DNA of 64,000 nt. It comes from Prorocentrum cordatum (lineage: Eukaryota > Sar > Dinophyceae > Prorocentrales > Prorocentraceae). Positions within the stretch are counted from its first letter, which is position 1. Each line of letters begins with the position of its first letter. Shown one piece after another: positions 21,565 through 30,932 of the stretch. The notes below the pieces were generated by a model. The model was not told where the DNA came from, did no database searches, and worked only from the letters and a program-made list of their open reading frames with translations. The translations under genes were made by a program, and so were the position numbers. The DNA lies in the NCBI GenBank assembly GCA_963575745.1, contig CAUYUJ010017876.1, forward strand, positions 146,969 through 210,968, read 5' to 3'.

Positions 21565-22242
21565 TTCATCATTTTCGTGAGGAAGCCTCAGAAAAGAGGG
21601 TGTGTACAGGATCCGGTTGTTTTGTTGTAATCCGCTTTCCCTTGCAAAAAACAATAGAAAATGACATTTCTTGTTCTAATATAATCAAATTTCAAGAATC
21701 CCTTGCAAAAAATAAGGTAAAGTGGACATTCGCGCGCGCAAGACGAAATCCTTCCAAAACCTTAGTGTTCGCAGCGATTTTAACATAAAAACATCAAAAA
21801 ACCAATGGTTTTTCAACAAAAAATTGTCAAAATCTCATCCCGCGCGCTCTTGCGGATTCGTAGGAAACCCAACACTTTTTAAACATTTCTGTCAAACGGG
21901 CTTTTGCGAGCAACTTTTTCGAACTTCTGCGACAACGGTTGCGCACCTGCCAGGGCCATCATCCCTGTCAAATAATACCATGCGGGACACATTCGTTTTT
22001 TCTTCGCGCGCGCACGCCGTCGTCGTCGGCCGCGGGGCCCTGAATAGTAGCCACGGTCGTCCGCATGCCACGAAGTGAAGTGTCCGAACGTCATAGGGCG
22101 GGAAGCTGGGTGTGGGTGGTGGCGAAGAGTCGTTTGGAAATTTGGTAGAGCTTGAACCGGCCCCCCCACAAAGTGGGGGTATTGCCCGCCTCCTATGAAA
22201 ACCCTGGCACTGGTGAGAACGGAGTGTCCCCACGTGCTAGTA

Positions 22243-22279
<37 letters not shown>

Positions 22280-22958
22280 TTCGTCATTTTCGTGAGGAAG
22301 TCTCAGGCAAAACGTGGGTGTCCGGATCCGGTTGTTTTGTTGTCCCCCGTTTTCCCTTGCAAAAAATAAGCTAAAGTGGACATTTCTTGTTCTAACATAA
22401 CCAAACTTCAAGAATCCCTTGCAAAAAATAAGGTAAAGTGGACATTCGCGCGCGCAAGACGAAATCCTTCCAAAACCTTAGTTTTCGTAGCGATTTTAAC
22501 ATAAAAACATCAAAAAACCAATGGTTTTTCAAAAAAAAAGTGTCAAAATTTCATCCCGCGCGCTCTTGCGGATTCGTAGGAAACCCAACACTTTTTAAAC
22601 ATTTCTGTCAAACGGGCTTTTGCGAGCAACTTTTTCGAACTTCTGCAACAACGGTTGCGCACCTGCCAGGGCCATCATCCCTGTCAAATAATACCATGCG
22701 GGACACATTCGTTTTTTCTTCGCGCGCGCACGCCGTCGTCGTCGGCCGCGGGGCCCTGAATAGTAGCCACGGTCGTCCGCATGCCACGAAGTGAAGTGTC
22801 CGAACGTCATAGGGCGGGAAGCTGGGTGTGGGTGGTGGCGAAGAGTCGTTTGGAAATTTGGTAGAGCTTGAACCGGCCCCCCCACAAAGTGGGGGTATTG
22901 CCCGCCTCCTATGAAAACCCTGGCACTGGTGAGAACGGAGTGTCCCCACGTGCTAGTA

Positions 22959-22966
<8 letters not shown>
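21565..22966 (+). repeat. Tandem duplication with a unit of about 716 bp
   Basis: 21,565-22,250 and 22,281-22,966 are nearly identical at an offset of 716 bp over their last 500 bp; the first 150 bp are more diverged and contain small indels. Each copy ends in a TTG array. Landmarks at the constant offset include GTGGACATTCGCGCGCGCAA, ACATAAAAACATCAAAAAAC and the CACAAAGTGGGGGT block. No domain was recognised in the short open frames. A third partial ancestor may be the TTG/TTGTAG array before 21,483. Confidence 0.9.
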
Positions 22967-23039
<73 letters not shown>

Positions 23040-23040
23040 G
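22961..23040. repeat. TTG microsatellite
   Basis: About 26 perfect TTG units at the end of the second 716-bp copy. The array at the end of the first copy (22,243-22,276) is much shorter, so this one expanded after the duplication. Confidence 0.95.
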
Positions 23041-23149
23041 ACTGTTCATTTCTAGATATGAATTGTGGTTGATCTTCGGAAGCGGATCGGCGCGCTCTCG
23101 CCTCGACGCCGGCTGCATTCTCTCTGACAGCGAGGCTCCCGCTCGAGCG

Positions 23150-23843
23150 TTGGCTTGAGCCTAAATGTGGGCCCTTGTAGGCCCAGCTACGACAATAACG
23201 GCTCCCGCTCGATAAGTCCTCACAATTTACCCTGAGACACCCTGGCCAGAGAGGCCCCCGAACTCAGGAACGGCACTCTCGCTCGAGACTTCCTCGCAAT
23301 TCAATCAAATTGGCGCAGGCGCAGCCACGACGACAAGGGCTCCTGCTCGATTCTCCTACAATTTACCCCGAGACACTCTGGCCAGAGAGGCCCCTGAACT
23401 CAGAAACGGCGGTCTCGCTCGAGACTGTCTCGTAATTCAGTCAAGTTGGCGGAGGCCCAGCCACAACGACAAGGGCTCCTGCTCGATACTTCTTCACGAT
23501 TTACTCCGAGAGCCACTGGCCAGGAAGGCACCCGAACTCATGAACGGCGCTCTCGCTCGAGACTGTCTCGTAATTCAGGCAAGTTGGTGGAGTCCCGGAC
23601 ACGGCGACAAGGGTTCCCGTTCGATATTGCTCCACAGATATTCCGAGAGCCCCTGGCCAGAGAGGCCCCCGAACTCAGGAACGGCGCTCTCGCTCGAGAG
23701 TTCCTCGGCCGTCAGTCAGTGGCCGACAAGGAAGAGATTCCCCCCGAAAGTGGGTGCAATCGAAGACGAAGTGGGCGGGTATCGAGGGTTGGGGTATGCA
23801 GAATGCAAGACACGCGTGCCAGTAAGAACGAACAATCCTAAAC
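23150..23843 (+). repeat. Degenerate tandem of CGCTCTCGCTCGAGACT-type units
   Basis: Units of about 120-140 bp contain AACGGCGCTCTCGCTCGAGA, CGACAAGGGCTCC and GAGAGCC/CTGGCCAG words. The stretch ends with the module-end motif GATCGAAGACGAAGTGGGCG at about 23,758, followed by AAGAACGAACAATCC. It is probably an earlier relative of the 24-27 kb modules. Confidence 0.75.
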
Positions 23844-23844
23844 T

Positions 23845-23874
23845 GATTGTTGCTGTTGTTGTATTGATATTGTT

Positions 23875-23910
<36 letters not shown>

Positions 23911-23942
23911 ATTGTTGTTGTTGTATTGATATTGTTATTGTT

Positions 23943-23973
<31 letters not shown>

Positions 23974-24033
23974 TGGTTGTTGTTGTTGTTGTTGTTGTTC
24001 TAGTCGTTGTTGTTGTTGTTGTTGTTGTTGTTG
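23845..24033. repeat. TTG-rich microsatellite
   Basis: TTG units with ATT, GCT and GGT variants and a duplicated TGTATTGATATTGTTATTG block. Confidence 0.95.
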
Positions 24034-24484
24034 AACCCCTCAGTTCATAAGAATAAATATGGTTGATCCCCCACCGGTGCACATTCTATTTTTTCAATGG
24101 AAGTGCCTTTCCCGGGGCTCGCACCCTTTCTCGTTATCAGGGAAAGAGTTCAGGCTCAAACTGGGCCTCTGGCCCCCAGGTTACAACAGCAACGGCTCCC
24201 GCCTGAGACTTCCGCACAATTTAGCCCGGACCCCCGCTCCCGCCTGAGACTTCCTCGCGTTGTATCAAGGAATCGCGCTCTCGCTGGGGAATTCCTGACA
24301 ATTTATTCAGGAATCGCTCTTTCGGCGCTCTAGAGTCGCGCTCTCGCTGGAGACTTGCTTGCAATTTACTCAGGAGCAGCGCCCTTGCGTTTGAATTGCC
24401 CGCAATTTACTCAAGCGCCGCGCCCCCGACACTCAGGCACCCAGGAGTCGCGCTCACGCTTAGTACTCCCTCACAGATTATTTA

Positions 24485-25380
24485 GGCATCGGGATCTCGC
24501 TGCCCTTCGTGGCCCCGTCGCAACCCTTCGTGGCCCCCTCGCTGCCCGTCGTGGACCCGTTTCAGCCCTTCGTGGCCCCCTCTCTGCCCTTCGTGGCTCC
24601 AATGCAGCTGCCCTTCGTGGCCCCGTTGCACCCCTTCGTGGCCCCGTTGCACCCCTTCGTGGCCCCCTCGCTGCCCTTCGTGGCCCCGTTGCAGCCCTTC
24701 GTGGCTCCCTCGCTGCCCTTCGTAGCCCCGTTGCACCCCTTCGTGGGCCCCTCGCTGCCCTTCGTGGCCCCGTTGCTGCCCTTCCTGGCCCCCTCGCTGC
24801 CCTTCGTGGCCCCGTTACATCCCTTTGTGGCCCCCTCGCTGGCCCTCGTGGCCCCGTTGCAGCCCTTCGTGGCCCCCTCGCTGCCATTCGTGGCCCCGTT
24901 GCAGCCCGTCGTGGCCCCCTCGCTGCTTTCCGTGGCCCCACATATGTATGCCTTTCGTGGCCTTCGCTCGTTCGCGCCCGTCGTGGCTCCATATTCATGC
25001 CCTTCGTGGCCCTGCTGTCGCCCTTTGTGCCCCCCTCGCTGCCATTCGTAGCCCCGTTGCAGCCCTCAGTGACCCCGTCCTTGCCTTCCGCGGCCCAATA
25101 TACGTATGCCCTTCGTGGCCCCCGCTCGTTCGCGCCCGTCGTGGCCCCATGTGCATGCCTTTCGTGGCCCCGCTGTCGCCCTTCGTGGCCCCCTCGCTGT
25201 CCTACGTGGCCCCGTTGCTACCCTCAGCGGCCCGGTCGTTGCCTTCTGTGGCCCTGCATTATCTGCCCTTCGTGGCCCCCGTTCGTTCGTGCTCATTGTG
25301 GCCCCATACGCATTCCCTTCGTGTCCCCGCTGTCGCCCTTCGTGGCCTACTTCGTGCCCTTCGTGGCCCTGCTGTCGTTC
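24485..25380 (+). repeat. CTTCGTGGCCCC minisatellite
   Basis: About 40 copies of a 21-24-bp unit, CCCTTCGTGGCCCC followed by CTCGCTG or GTTGCAG, becoming more degenerate after 24,930. The frames read as (V/A)APSLPF-type repeats. A longer period is visible in the second half, where GTATGCC(C/T)TTCGTGGCC and CTCGTTCGCGCCCGTCGTGG recur near 24,945 and 25,105. Confidence 0.9.
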
Positions 25381-25401
25381 TCTCTCTCGCTTTTGGTTTC
25401 G

Positions 25402-25440
<39 letters not shown>

Positions 25441-25535
25441 TTCGCCGTCGTCGCCGTCGCCGTCGTCGCCGTCGTCGTAGTCGTCGTCGTCGACGTCGTC
25501 GTCGTCGTCGACGCCGTCGTCGTCGTCGTGGTCGG
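25402..25535. repeat. TCG trinucleotide array
   Basis: GTC/CGT repeats with GCC and GAC variants. Confidence 0.95.
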
Positions 25536-25806
25536 TCCCCTGTCCGTCCCTCTTGGGGTCAGGTTGCCGCCGATCAGCGCTGCCGCTGGCCAGGCCGACG
25601 GTCCGCGGCCGCCCCGCCGCTTGCCAAGGCCCGGCCTGCAGGGAAGAAAGGTATACCCCCAAAAGGGGTACGATCGAAGACGAAGAGGGCGGGTATCGAG
25701 GGTTTGGGAAATACGCGTTAATGGACATTCGGGCAGATAAGAGCGAGCAGTCTTAACATGATTGTTGTTGTTGGTGTTGCTGAACTCTCATTTCTGAAGA
25801 ACAATT

Positions 25807-27095
25807 ATTTTTGATCCCCCCTCACCGGTGCATCTTGTTTTTTCTCAATCAACGTGTGTCACTCGACGCTCGCACCCGGTTTTTTGACAGGGAAAGTCTT
25901 CCTGCTCAAACTGTGCCCTTGGCCCCCCGGATTACAACAACAGCAACAACGGATCCCGCCTGAGACTTCCTCCAACTTAGGACCCCGCTCCCGCCTGACA
26001 CTTCCTCACAATTGATTCAGGATCGGCGCTCCCGCTTGTGACTTCCTCGCAATTTAGTCAGGACCCCCGCTCCCATTTGAGATTTCCTTATATTTTACTC
26101 AGGAACGACGCTCCCGCTGGAGACTTCTTCGCGATTGAATCAAGATTTCGTCGCAATTTAATCAAGACCCCCGCTCCCGCCAGAGAACCCCTCACATTTA
26201 ATTCAGGAATTGCGCTTTCGCCTGTGACTTCCATGCAATTTATTCAGAAATCGCGCTTTCGACGCTCAGGAAACACGCTGCGCCAAGGACGCCGTCACAA
26301 TTTGTGTTAGGAGTCGCGCTCTCGCCATACTCAGGCATCCCGCTTGAATGTCCCACCCGCCCGACCCGCCCGTCAGGGGATCGCCCGCCCGTCGTGGGCT
26401 CCCGCCCGAGACTTCCTTCAGGAACGGCGCTTTCGCTTAGGACTATCTCGAATGTTCACGCCCTTACCTTCCTGCTCCTCCTCCCTCTCCCTCTTCCCTC
26501 CTCCCTCCTCTCCTCCCTTCTCTCTCCCTCCTCTCTTCCCTCATCCTTATGCCTCTCTGCCCTATCCCCTCTCCCTCCTCTCCCTCCTCCCTCCTCCCTT
26601 CCCTCTGCTGCCTCCTCCTTCCCTCTTCTTTTTGTTTTTTTTTTTCTCTCTCTCTCTCTCTCTCCCCTCTCTCTCTATTTCTCTACCTCTCTTTTATCTG
26701 TCTTTCTCTTTCTCTCTCTCTCTCTGCCCCTAATCAACCGCCCCCCTCTTCGCTCCTTCTCTTCTGGCGTTTTCCCTCTTCCTTCGTCCCTCCCCCCCGT
26801 TCCTCCCATTCTCCCTCGTTCTCCCCCTCCTCTTTTTGCAGGGCCCACACCAATTCCAATGGCGGGCACATGTGCGCCCACGACGGATTGTCCGCCCGTT
26901 CAGGTTTGCCCGCCTGTCTAAGCCCGCCGCCCCCCGCAAAGAGACTGAATCCTCCCAAAGGGGGTGTGATCGAAGACGAAGAGGGCGGGTATCGAGGGTG
27001 TGGGGAACTCGTTTTTTGAATGACACACGGGCAAGTAAGAGCGAACAGTGTTAAAATGATTGTTGTTGTTGAGTTCTCACTTCTGAAGAACAATT
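25807..27095 (+). repeat. Interspersed module M, copy 2
   Basis: Same start (CCGGTGCAT, then a TTTTTTGACAGGGAAAG block and CTCAAACTG) and same end (GATCGAAGACGAAGAGGGCG at about 26,969, then AAGAGCGAACAGTGTTAAAA) as copy 1. The interior differs: degenerate CGCTCCCGCTTGAGACTTCC units and a long polypyrimidine tract replace the minisatellite. Confidence 0.8.
26466..26838 (+). repeat. Polypyrimidine tract of about 370 bp ending in TTTTTGCAG
   Basis: Almost purely C and T on the plus strand, including CTCTCTCTCTCTCTC, ending CCTCCTCTTTTTGCAG and then GGCCCACACC. The end resembles a splice acceptor, but no recognisable exon follows within module M, so it is annotated only as a pyrimidine-rich repeat. 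Confidence 0.85.
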
Positions 27096-27255
27096 ATTGT
27101 TGATCCCCCCCACCGGTGCATATGGTTTTTTCGCAATGAAAGTGTGCCCTCGACGCTCGCGCCCAGTTTTTTGACAGTGACAGTCTTGATGCTCAAACTG
27201 GGCCCCTGGCCCCCGGGTTACAACAACAACGGCTCCCGCCAAAGACTTCCTCACA
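27096..27255 (+). repeat. Interspersed module M, copy 3 (5' part only)
   Basis: Repeats the module start (CCCCACCGGTGCATATGG, TTTTTTGACAGTGA, CTCAAACTGGGCCCC, GGTTACAACAACAACGGCTC) and then breaks off. Confidence 0.8.
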
Positions 27256-27553
27256 ATCCGTAAGGGCTTCGCCCCCTGCCGCCGGCCCCCTCTCTCGGAG
27301 AATGGGCCATGGAAAAGCTAAGTCATGAGGCCTTGGCGCTGTCGTGAAGCAGTATCGAAACTTCATGCGAAGCCGATTCGCAATCAGCAAAACCAACTGA
27401 TCACAAGAGGGGTTACCACACCTGGCGATTGGTAAGACGTGTATGGTTTACGGGCTTGGTTACCACACCTTGCGATTAAAGGGCCGAGGGAGTTCTCGCA
27501 GTTTGGGTTACCACGCCGCATTGGGTTGTGGGGCGACCGAAGGCAAAAGAAAA

Positions 27554-28041
27554 TGGCAAATCCCTGTGTTTTTGGACCCTGACCCCGCGGATCTGCGTGA
27601 GGGGTGGCACCGAATTTCAGAAATGTGGCAAATCCCATGTGTTTTTGGACCCTGACCCCGCGGATCTGCGTGAGGGGTGGCACCGAATTTCAGAAATGTG
27701 GCAAATCCCTTGTGTTTTTGGACCCTGACCCCGCGGATCTGCGTGAGGGGTGGCACCGAATTTCAGAAATGTGGCAAATCCCCTGTGTTTTTGGACCCTG
27801 ACCCCGCGGATCTGCGTGAGGGGTGGCACCGAATTTCAGAAATGTGGCAAATCCCTGTGTTTTTGGACCCTGACCCCGCGGATCTGCGTGAGGGGTGGCA
27901 CCGAATTTCAGAAATGTGGCAAATCCCTTGTGTTTTTGGACCCTGACCCCGCGGATCTGCGTAAGGGGTGGCACCGAATTTCAGAAATGTGGCAAATCCC
28001 CTGTGTTTTTGGACCCTGACCCCGCGGATCTGCGTGAGGGG
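27554..28041 (+). repeat. 73-bp minisatellite, about 6.7 copies
   Basis: The unit contains GTGTTTTTGGACCCTGACCC, CGCGGATCTGCGTGAGGGGT and GGCACCGAATTTCAGAAATG. Copies are nearly identical; spacing is 73 bp apart from one 72-bp unit. Since 73 is not a multiple of three, successive copies rotate through the frames. High identity suggests a recent origin. Confidence 0.95.
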
Positions 28042-30203
28042 CGTCGATTTCGAGCCCCCCCAGCAATTCAGACAACGCGCCCAGGAGACGCTAAAAATCT
28101 TGTTTGGGCCTCCCCCCCCCTCGCGCGGTCAATCAATTAGTGACAATAACCAGCAAGAAGCAGAACTGTAACGCTGGAAACTACAACCTACGACTGGTAC
28201 AGGAAACTGCGAATCACGGGCCTACAGCCTGGTGGCCCCACAAGGGGGCCGGCGGATTTAGCCCGGACCCCCGCTGGGGGAAAACATTGGCTGGCACATT
28301 TACATCGTCGGAGACGGGTGTGGGCACACCGTCTTCTTGTTCACGACGCGAGCATCTGATTCCAGTGTTGTTTGTTCCGCCCATGGTGACCGCTGCTGAG
28401 ACCCAGGGTTACAGGAAAGTGTCCCACAAGGGGCCCCGAAGGTGCACGAAATGTCAACTTTTCTTCCCCCCTCCCCGCTTGTTGCCCCCGTCAAGCAAAT
28501 GGCCAGCGCTAGTGCGCCCGTCAGAGATTTGGGTTTCGGACCACCAGCAGCCAGCCAGCGCGAGCCCCCTGTTGCGCTTACCGAGCTTTCCGACGATCTG
28601 ATTTTGTCGACTGGTGTCTGTGTCCTTGATTTTGCAACCTGGGGACCGTCATTTGGGCTTCGGGACAATGAGACATGGATCTGGGACGAAGACGTCGCCC
28701 CAGGCAAGCGGTCGGGACCTCTTGGGGCTGCGGACTGGACAAGCACACCGGGAGTGTCGGGGTATGCAGATGGCCTCTGCACTTTGAGACATGATGGGGA
28801 GAGGCTGCCCCTGCTGATGGAGAGACGTGGGAACGGTCCCGCACGCTGGGCAATTGCGCGTGGGACCCCAAGCAGGGGCTTGAGAGACGTGCCGCGGCCA
28901 GCAGGGCGGAGAGCGAGGGGAAGCGCCAAGCCACAACGTGGTTTGTGGCACACTGGCCAGGGCCGCCTACGAGCCGATTCGATTCGGGTCGAATCGCTGG
29001 CTGGTGCCGCGATTGCGATCCGGTTCGGTTCGGTCGAAGTCAGAGGAATCGGCAGGGGCCAGCTGGAGCCGGGCGCGGCGGTTTCGATTTGATTCGATTA
29101 AGGACACTTCATTTGCGATCCGGTCTGTTTCCGATCCGGTCGGATTTCGCGGTCCGATCCAGCTCAAGCCTGCCAGCGAGCCACCCCAAACATCCCCCGC
29201 CATGCGAAGGCAACGGGGCCGGTCGTGGCTAGTGCCGCACCAGAAAGAGGCTCGGGACGGTGACGCTCAAGTGCGCCACCTGACGAATCGTCGCTGCGCC
29301 AGGGGAAGCATCTTCCAATAGCAGAGGGGTTCTAAAATACATGCGCTGCTGGAACACGTATGTGCAGTTCACGATGGATCGCCATTCAGTTTGTCATGTG
29401 TTCATGATGTTCCTTTTGTCGTGCTGTGGTGTTTCTAAGCTTTTGTTCGAAACAGCTGGCGCAATTAGACGTTGTAAGAATTTGTAGCTCTTGTGTCTGG
29501 CCTCGGAGTCGTGATGTCGCCCGAGTGGCTCTGCAGAGTGCGCCAGGGTCTGTGAGGCGTGTGCTCCTGGATGTAGAGGCTGTTTGGTTGTGCACCTCGG
29601 CGAGGCACTGTTTTTAGGTGGGCGCTGGCCGAACTATCGCTCGACTTTTCTCGTGTGTGGGATGCTGTGGCTGGAGCGTGGGGGGGAATCGCCGATCGTG
29701 GCCATATCCCAGCGTCCCCCGCTGTCGCCACTGCGAACAGCGTCTACGTCGAGAACCCCTGCCCCTGCACATGTGCTGCGACTGGTACGCGAGGGAGGTG
29801 CATTGACGTGCCGCTCGTAGGCTCACCCGTTCTGCGCGCGTGCAGGCGGGCGTACGTTCTGCGCGCGCGGCCTCGAGGGTCGGCGGCGCCGTGCTCTGCA
29901 GTGGTCGCGCGCGTGGAGCCCGCTGCGACGCACGCGGGTCGAGGAGAGCTACAGGATCGCCAGACATCCGACTCCAGGCCTCCCCAGAGGTCTCACGCCC
30001 TGGCCTCACGACGGGCGGTTTCGCACCGCTTTTGGCCTCTGGGGGCCCATCACCGGGCCTCGGGGCTGTCGACGGAACGACCTGGGATGAAAAGCAGGTC
30101 CCGGGACCGGGGTCCAGACCTTTTTGTGGGTCGACGTTGTAAACAAAAAAACACGACGTCGGAATTGTGGGGAGGAGGGAGGAAGGAGAGAGAGAGACGT
30201 TTC
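28042..30203. other. Gene-poor interval with one D1 repeat copy
   Basis: A full-length D1 copy lies at 28,628-28,735 (+), with GGGACAATGAGACATGGATC and CAGGCAAGCGGTCGGGACC. Positions 28,975-29,150 contain repeated GATTCGGGTCGAATCG and GATCCGGTTCGG words. Positions 29,330-30,200 show nothing recognisable. Several open frames over 100 aa exist on both strands but lack domains. Confidence 0.45.
28628..28735 (+). repeat. Dispersed repeat D1, copy 3
   Basis: Matches 5,491-5,593 (minus) and 8,868-8,962 (plus) over its whole length, including GGATCTGGGACGAAGAC, a CCCCAGGCAAGCGGTCGGGA block, and a GGGGC(T/C)GCGGA end. Confidence 0.8.
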
Positions 30204-30380
30204 GAAGCCTCCTAGATCGGGTCCGAGTAGGTGGGGTCGGAAGCTTGCGCCGCATCGCCGATGAATCGGCGATGCGGCTCGATGTGGAGCCGTTGCATCG
30301 CGATGCATCGGTGTTGTGTCGTCGATGCGGCGCAATCCTCTGACCCTTCTTTTATTAACCGAGCCAATTTCGGAGGCCTC
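30204..30380. mobile_element. Foldback/MITE-like element 2, diverged copy of 6,123-6,339
   Basis: Starts AAGCCTCCTAGATCGGGTCC then GAGTAGGTGGGGTCGGA; ends CCAATTTCGGAGGCCTC. The core is CGCATCGCCGATGAATCGGC and GATGCGG, a strong palindrome like that of the first copy. Its terminal repeats are less well preserved. No coding capacity. Confidence 0.65.
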
Positions 30381-30491
30381 TACTGGCGACGTGATGTTTT
30401 GAATCCTGGCGTGTTTCCTGGATGGAAGACCCTGAGGCCCTTATTATTACCTCCCTCCTCCCTCCTCCGCCTCCCCCGACCAGTCCTAGCT

Positions 30492-30629
30492 TTCAGTCGG
30501 GCATGTCCCTCTACAAGAGGAACATTCAATAATAGTCAAAAGTAATCTGGGGACGATTTTCCGACTATTTTTCACTGTTTTTCATTTTTCCCTGCCAAAT
30601 CCGCCCTTAGGAGGACATGCCCGACCTAA
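30492..30629. mobile_element. MITE family B, short copy (138 bp) with 8-bp target-site duplication
   Basis: Left end TTCAGTCGGGCATGTCCCTC; right end GGAGGACATGCCCGACCTAA. The terminal inverted repeats are about 28 bp. Flanks are TCCTAGCT (30,484-30,491) and TCATAGCT (30,630-30,637), an 8-bp duplication with one mismatch. The first 70 bp and last 45 bp match the ends of the 3.5-kb element at 58,212-61,726, including AATC(T/C)GGGGACGAT. No coding capacity. Confidence 0.85.
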
Positions 30630-30751
30630 TCATAGCTCACCCCACGAGGCGCGCTTCGACCGTCGCGGCCTGTGCGGGATAGCTGCCCTTCTCCAGGGGG
30701 CTGCGCGGGGGCGAGAAGATGACCGCCTGTCGCGCATCGCACGGCGCGACG

Positions 30752-30932
30752 TGCGAGCTTAAAGTTGGGATCTTTGGCTTGCCGTGTCGCGCCGCCAGTT
30801 CTGGCTCACCACGCCTCGGTGAGACACGCTATCCACTTCTGGGGCCTCAAGCGTCAACGTCACGAGCCTTTCCCAGACTCCCGCCCCGCGGAGCGCGACA
30901 CGCTATCCTGGGCCGCCGCCGCGACGCGCTAC
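30752..30932 (+). repeat. Dispersed repeat D2, copy 2
   Basis: Collinear with 5,898-6,102 (TTTGGCTTG, TTCTGGCTCACCACGCCT, GAGACACGCTATCCAC, CCCAGACTCCCGCCCCGCG, GCCGCCGCCGCGAC). Confidence 0.7.

Larger units (their letters stand above)
24060..25806 (+). repeat. Interspersed module M, copy 1
   Basis: Begins GATCCCCCACCGGTGCACAT, then GGAAAGAGTT and CTCAAACTGGGCC, GGTTACAACA and GGCTCCCGCCTGAGACTTCC. It ends GATCGAAGACGAAGAGGGCG, GGTATCGAGGGTTTGGG and GAGCGAGCAG before TTG repeats. The interior holds the 21-bp minisatellite and TCG array listed separately. Copies 2 and 3 follow head to tail. Confidence 0.8.

Noticed and set aside
24355-25740. A 461-aa frame with ALRGPVA repeats resembling a structural repeat protein
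   Set aside because: It is a minisatellite (CTTCGTGGCCCC) followed by a TCG array, inside a repeated module; no start context or domain.
28960-29150. A tRNA gene, suggested by GGTTCGGTTCGG and GATTCG words
   Set aside because: No cloverleaf with acceptor stem and anticodon arm could be drawn; the words are short local repeats.
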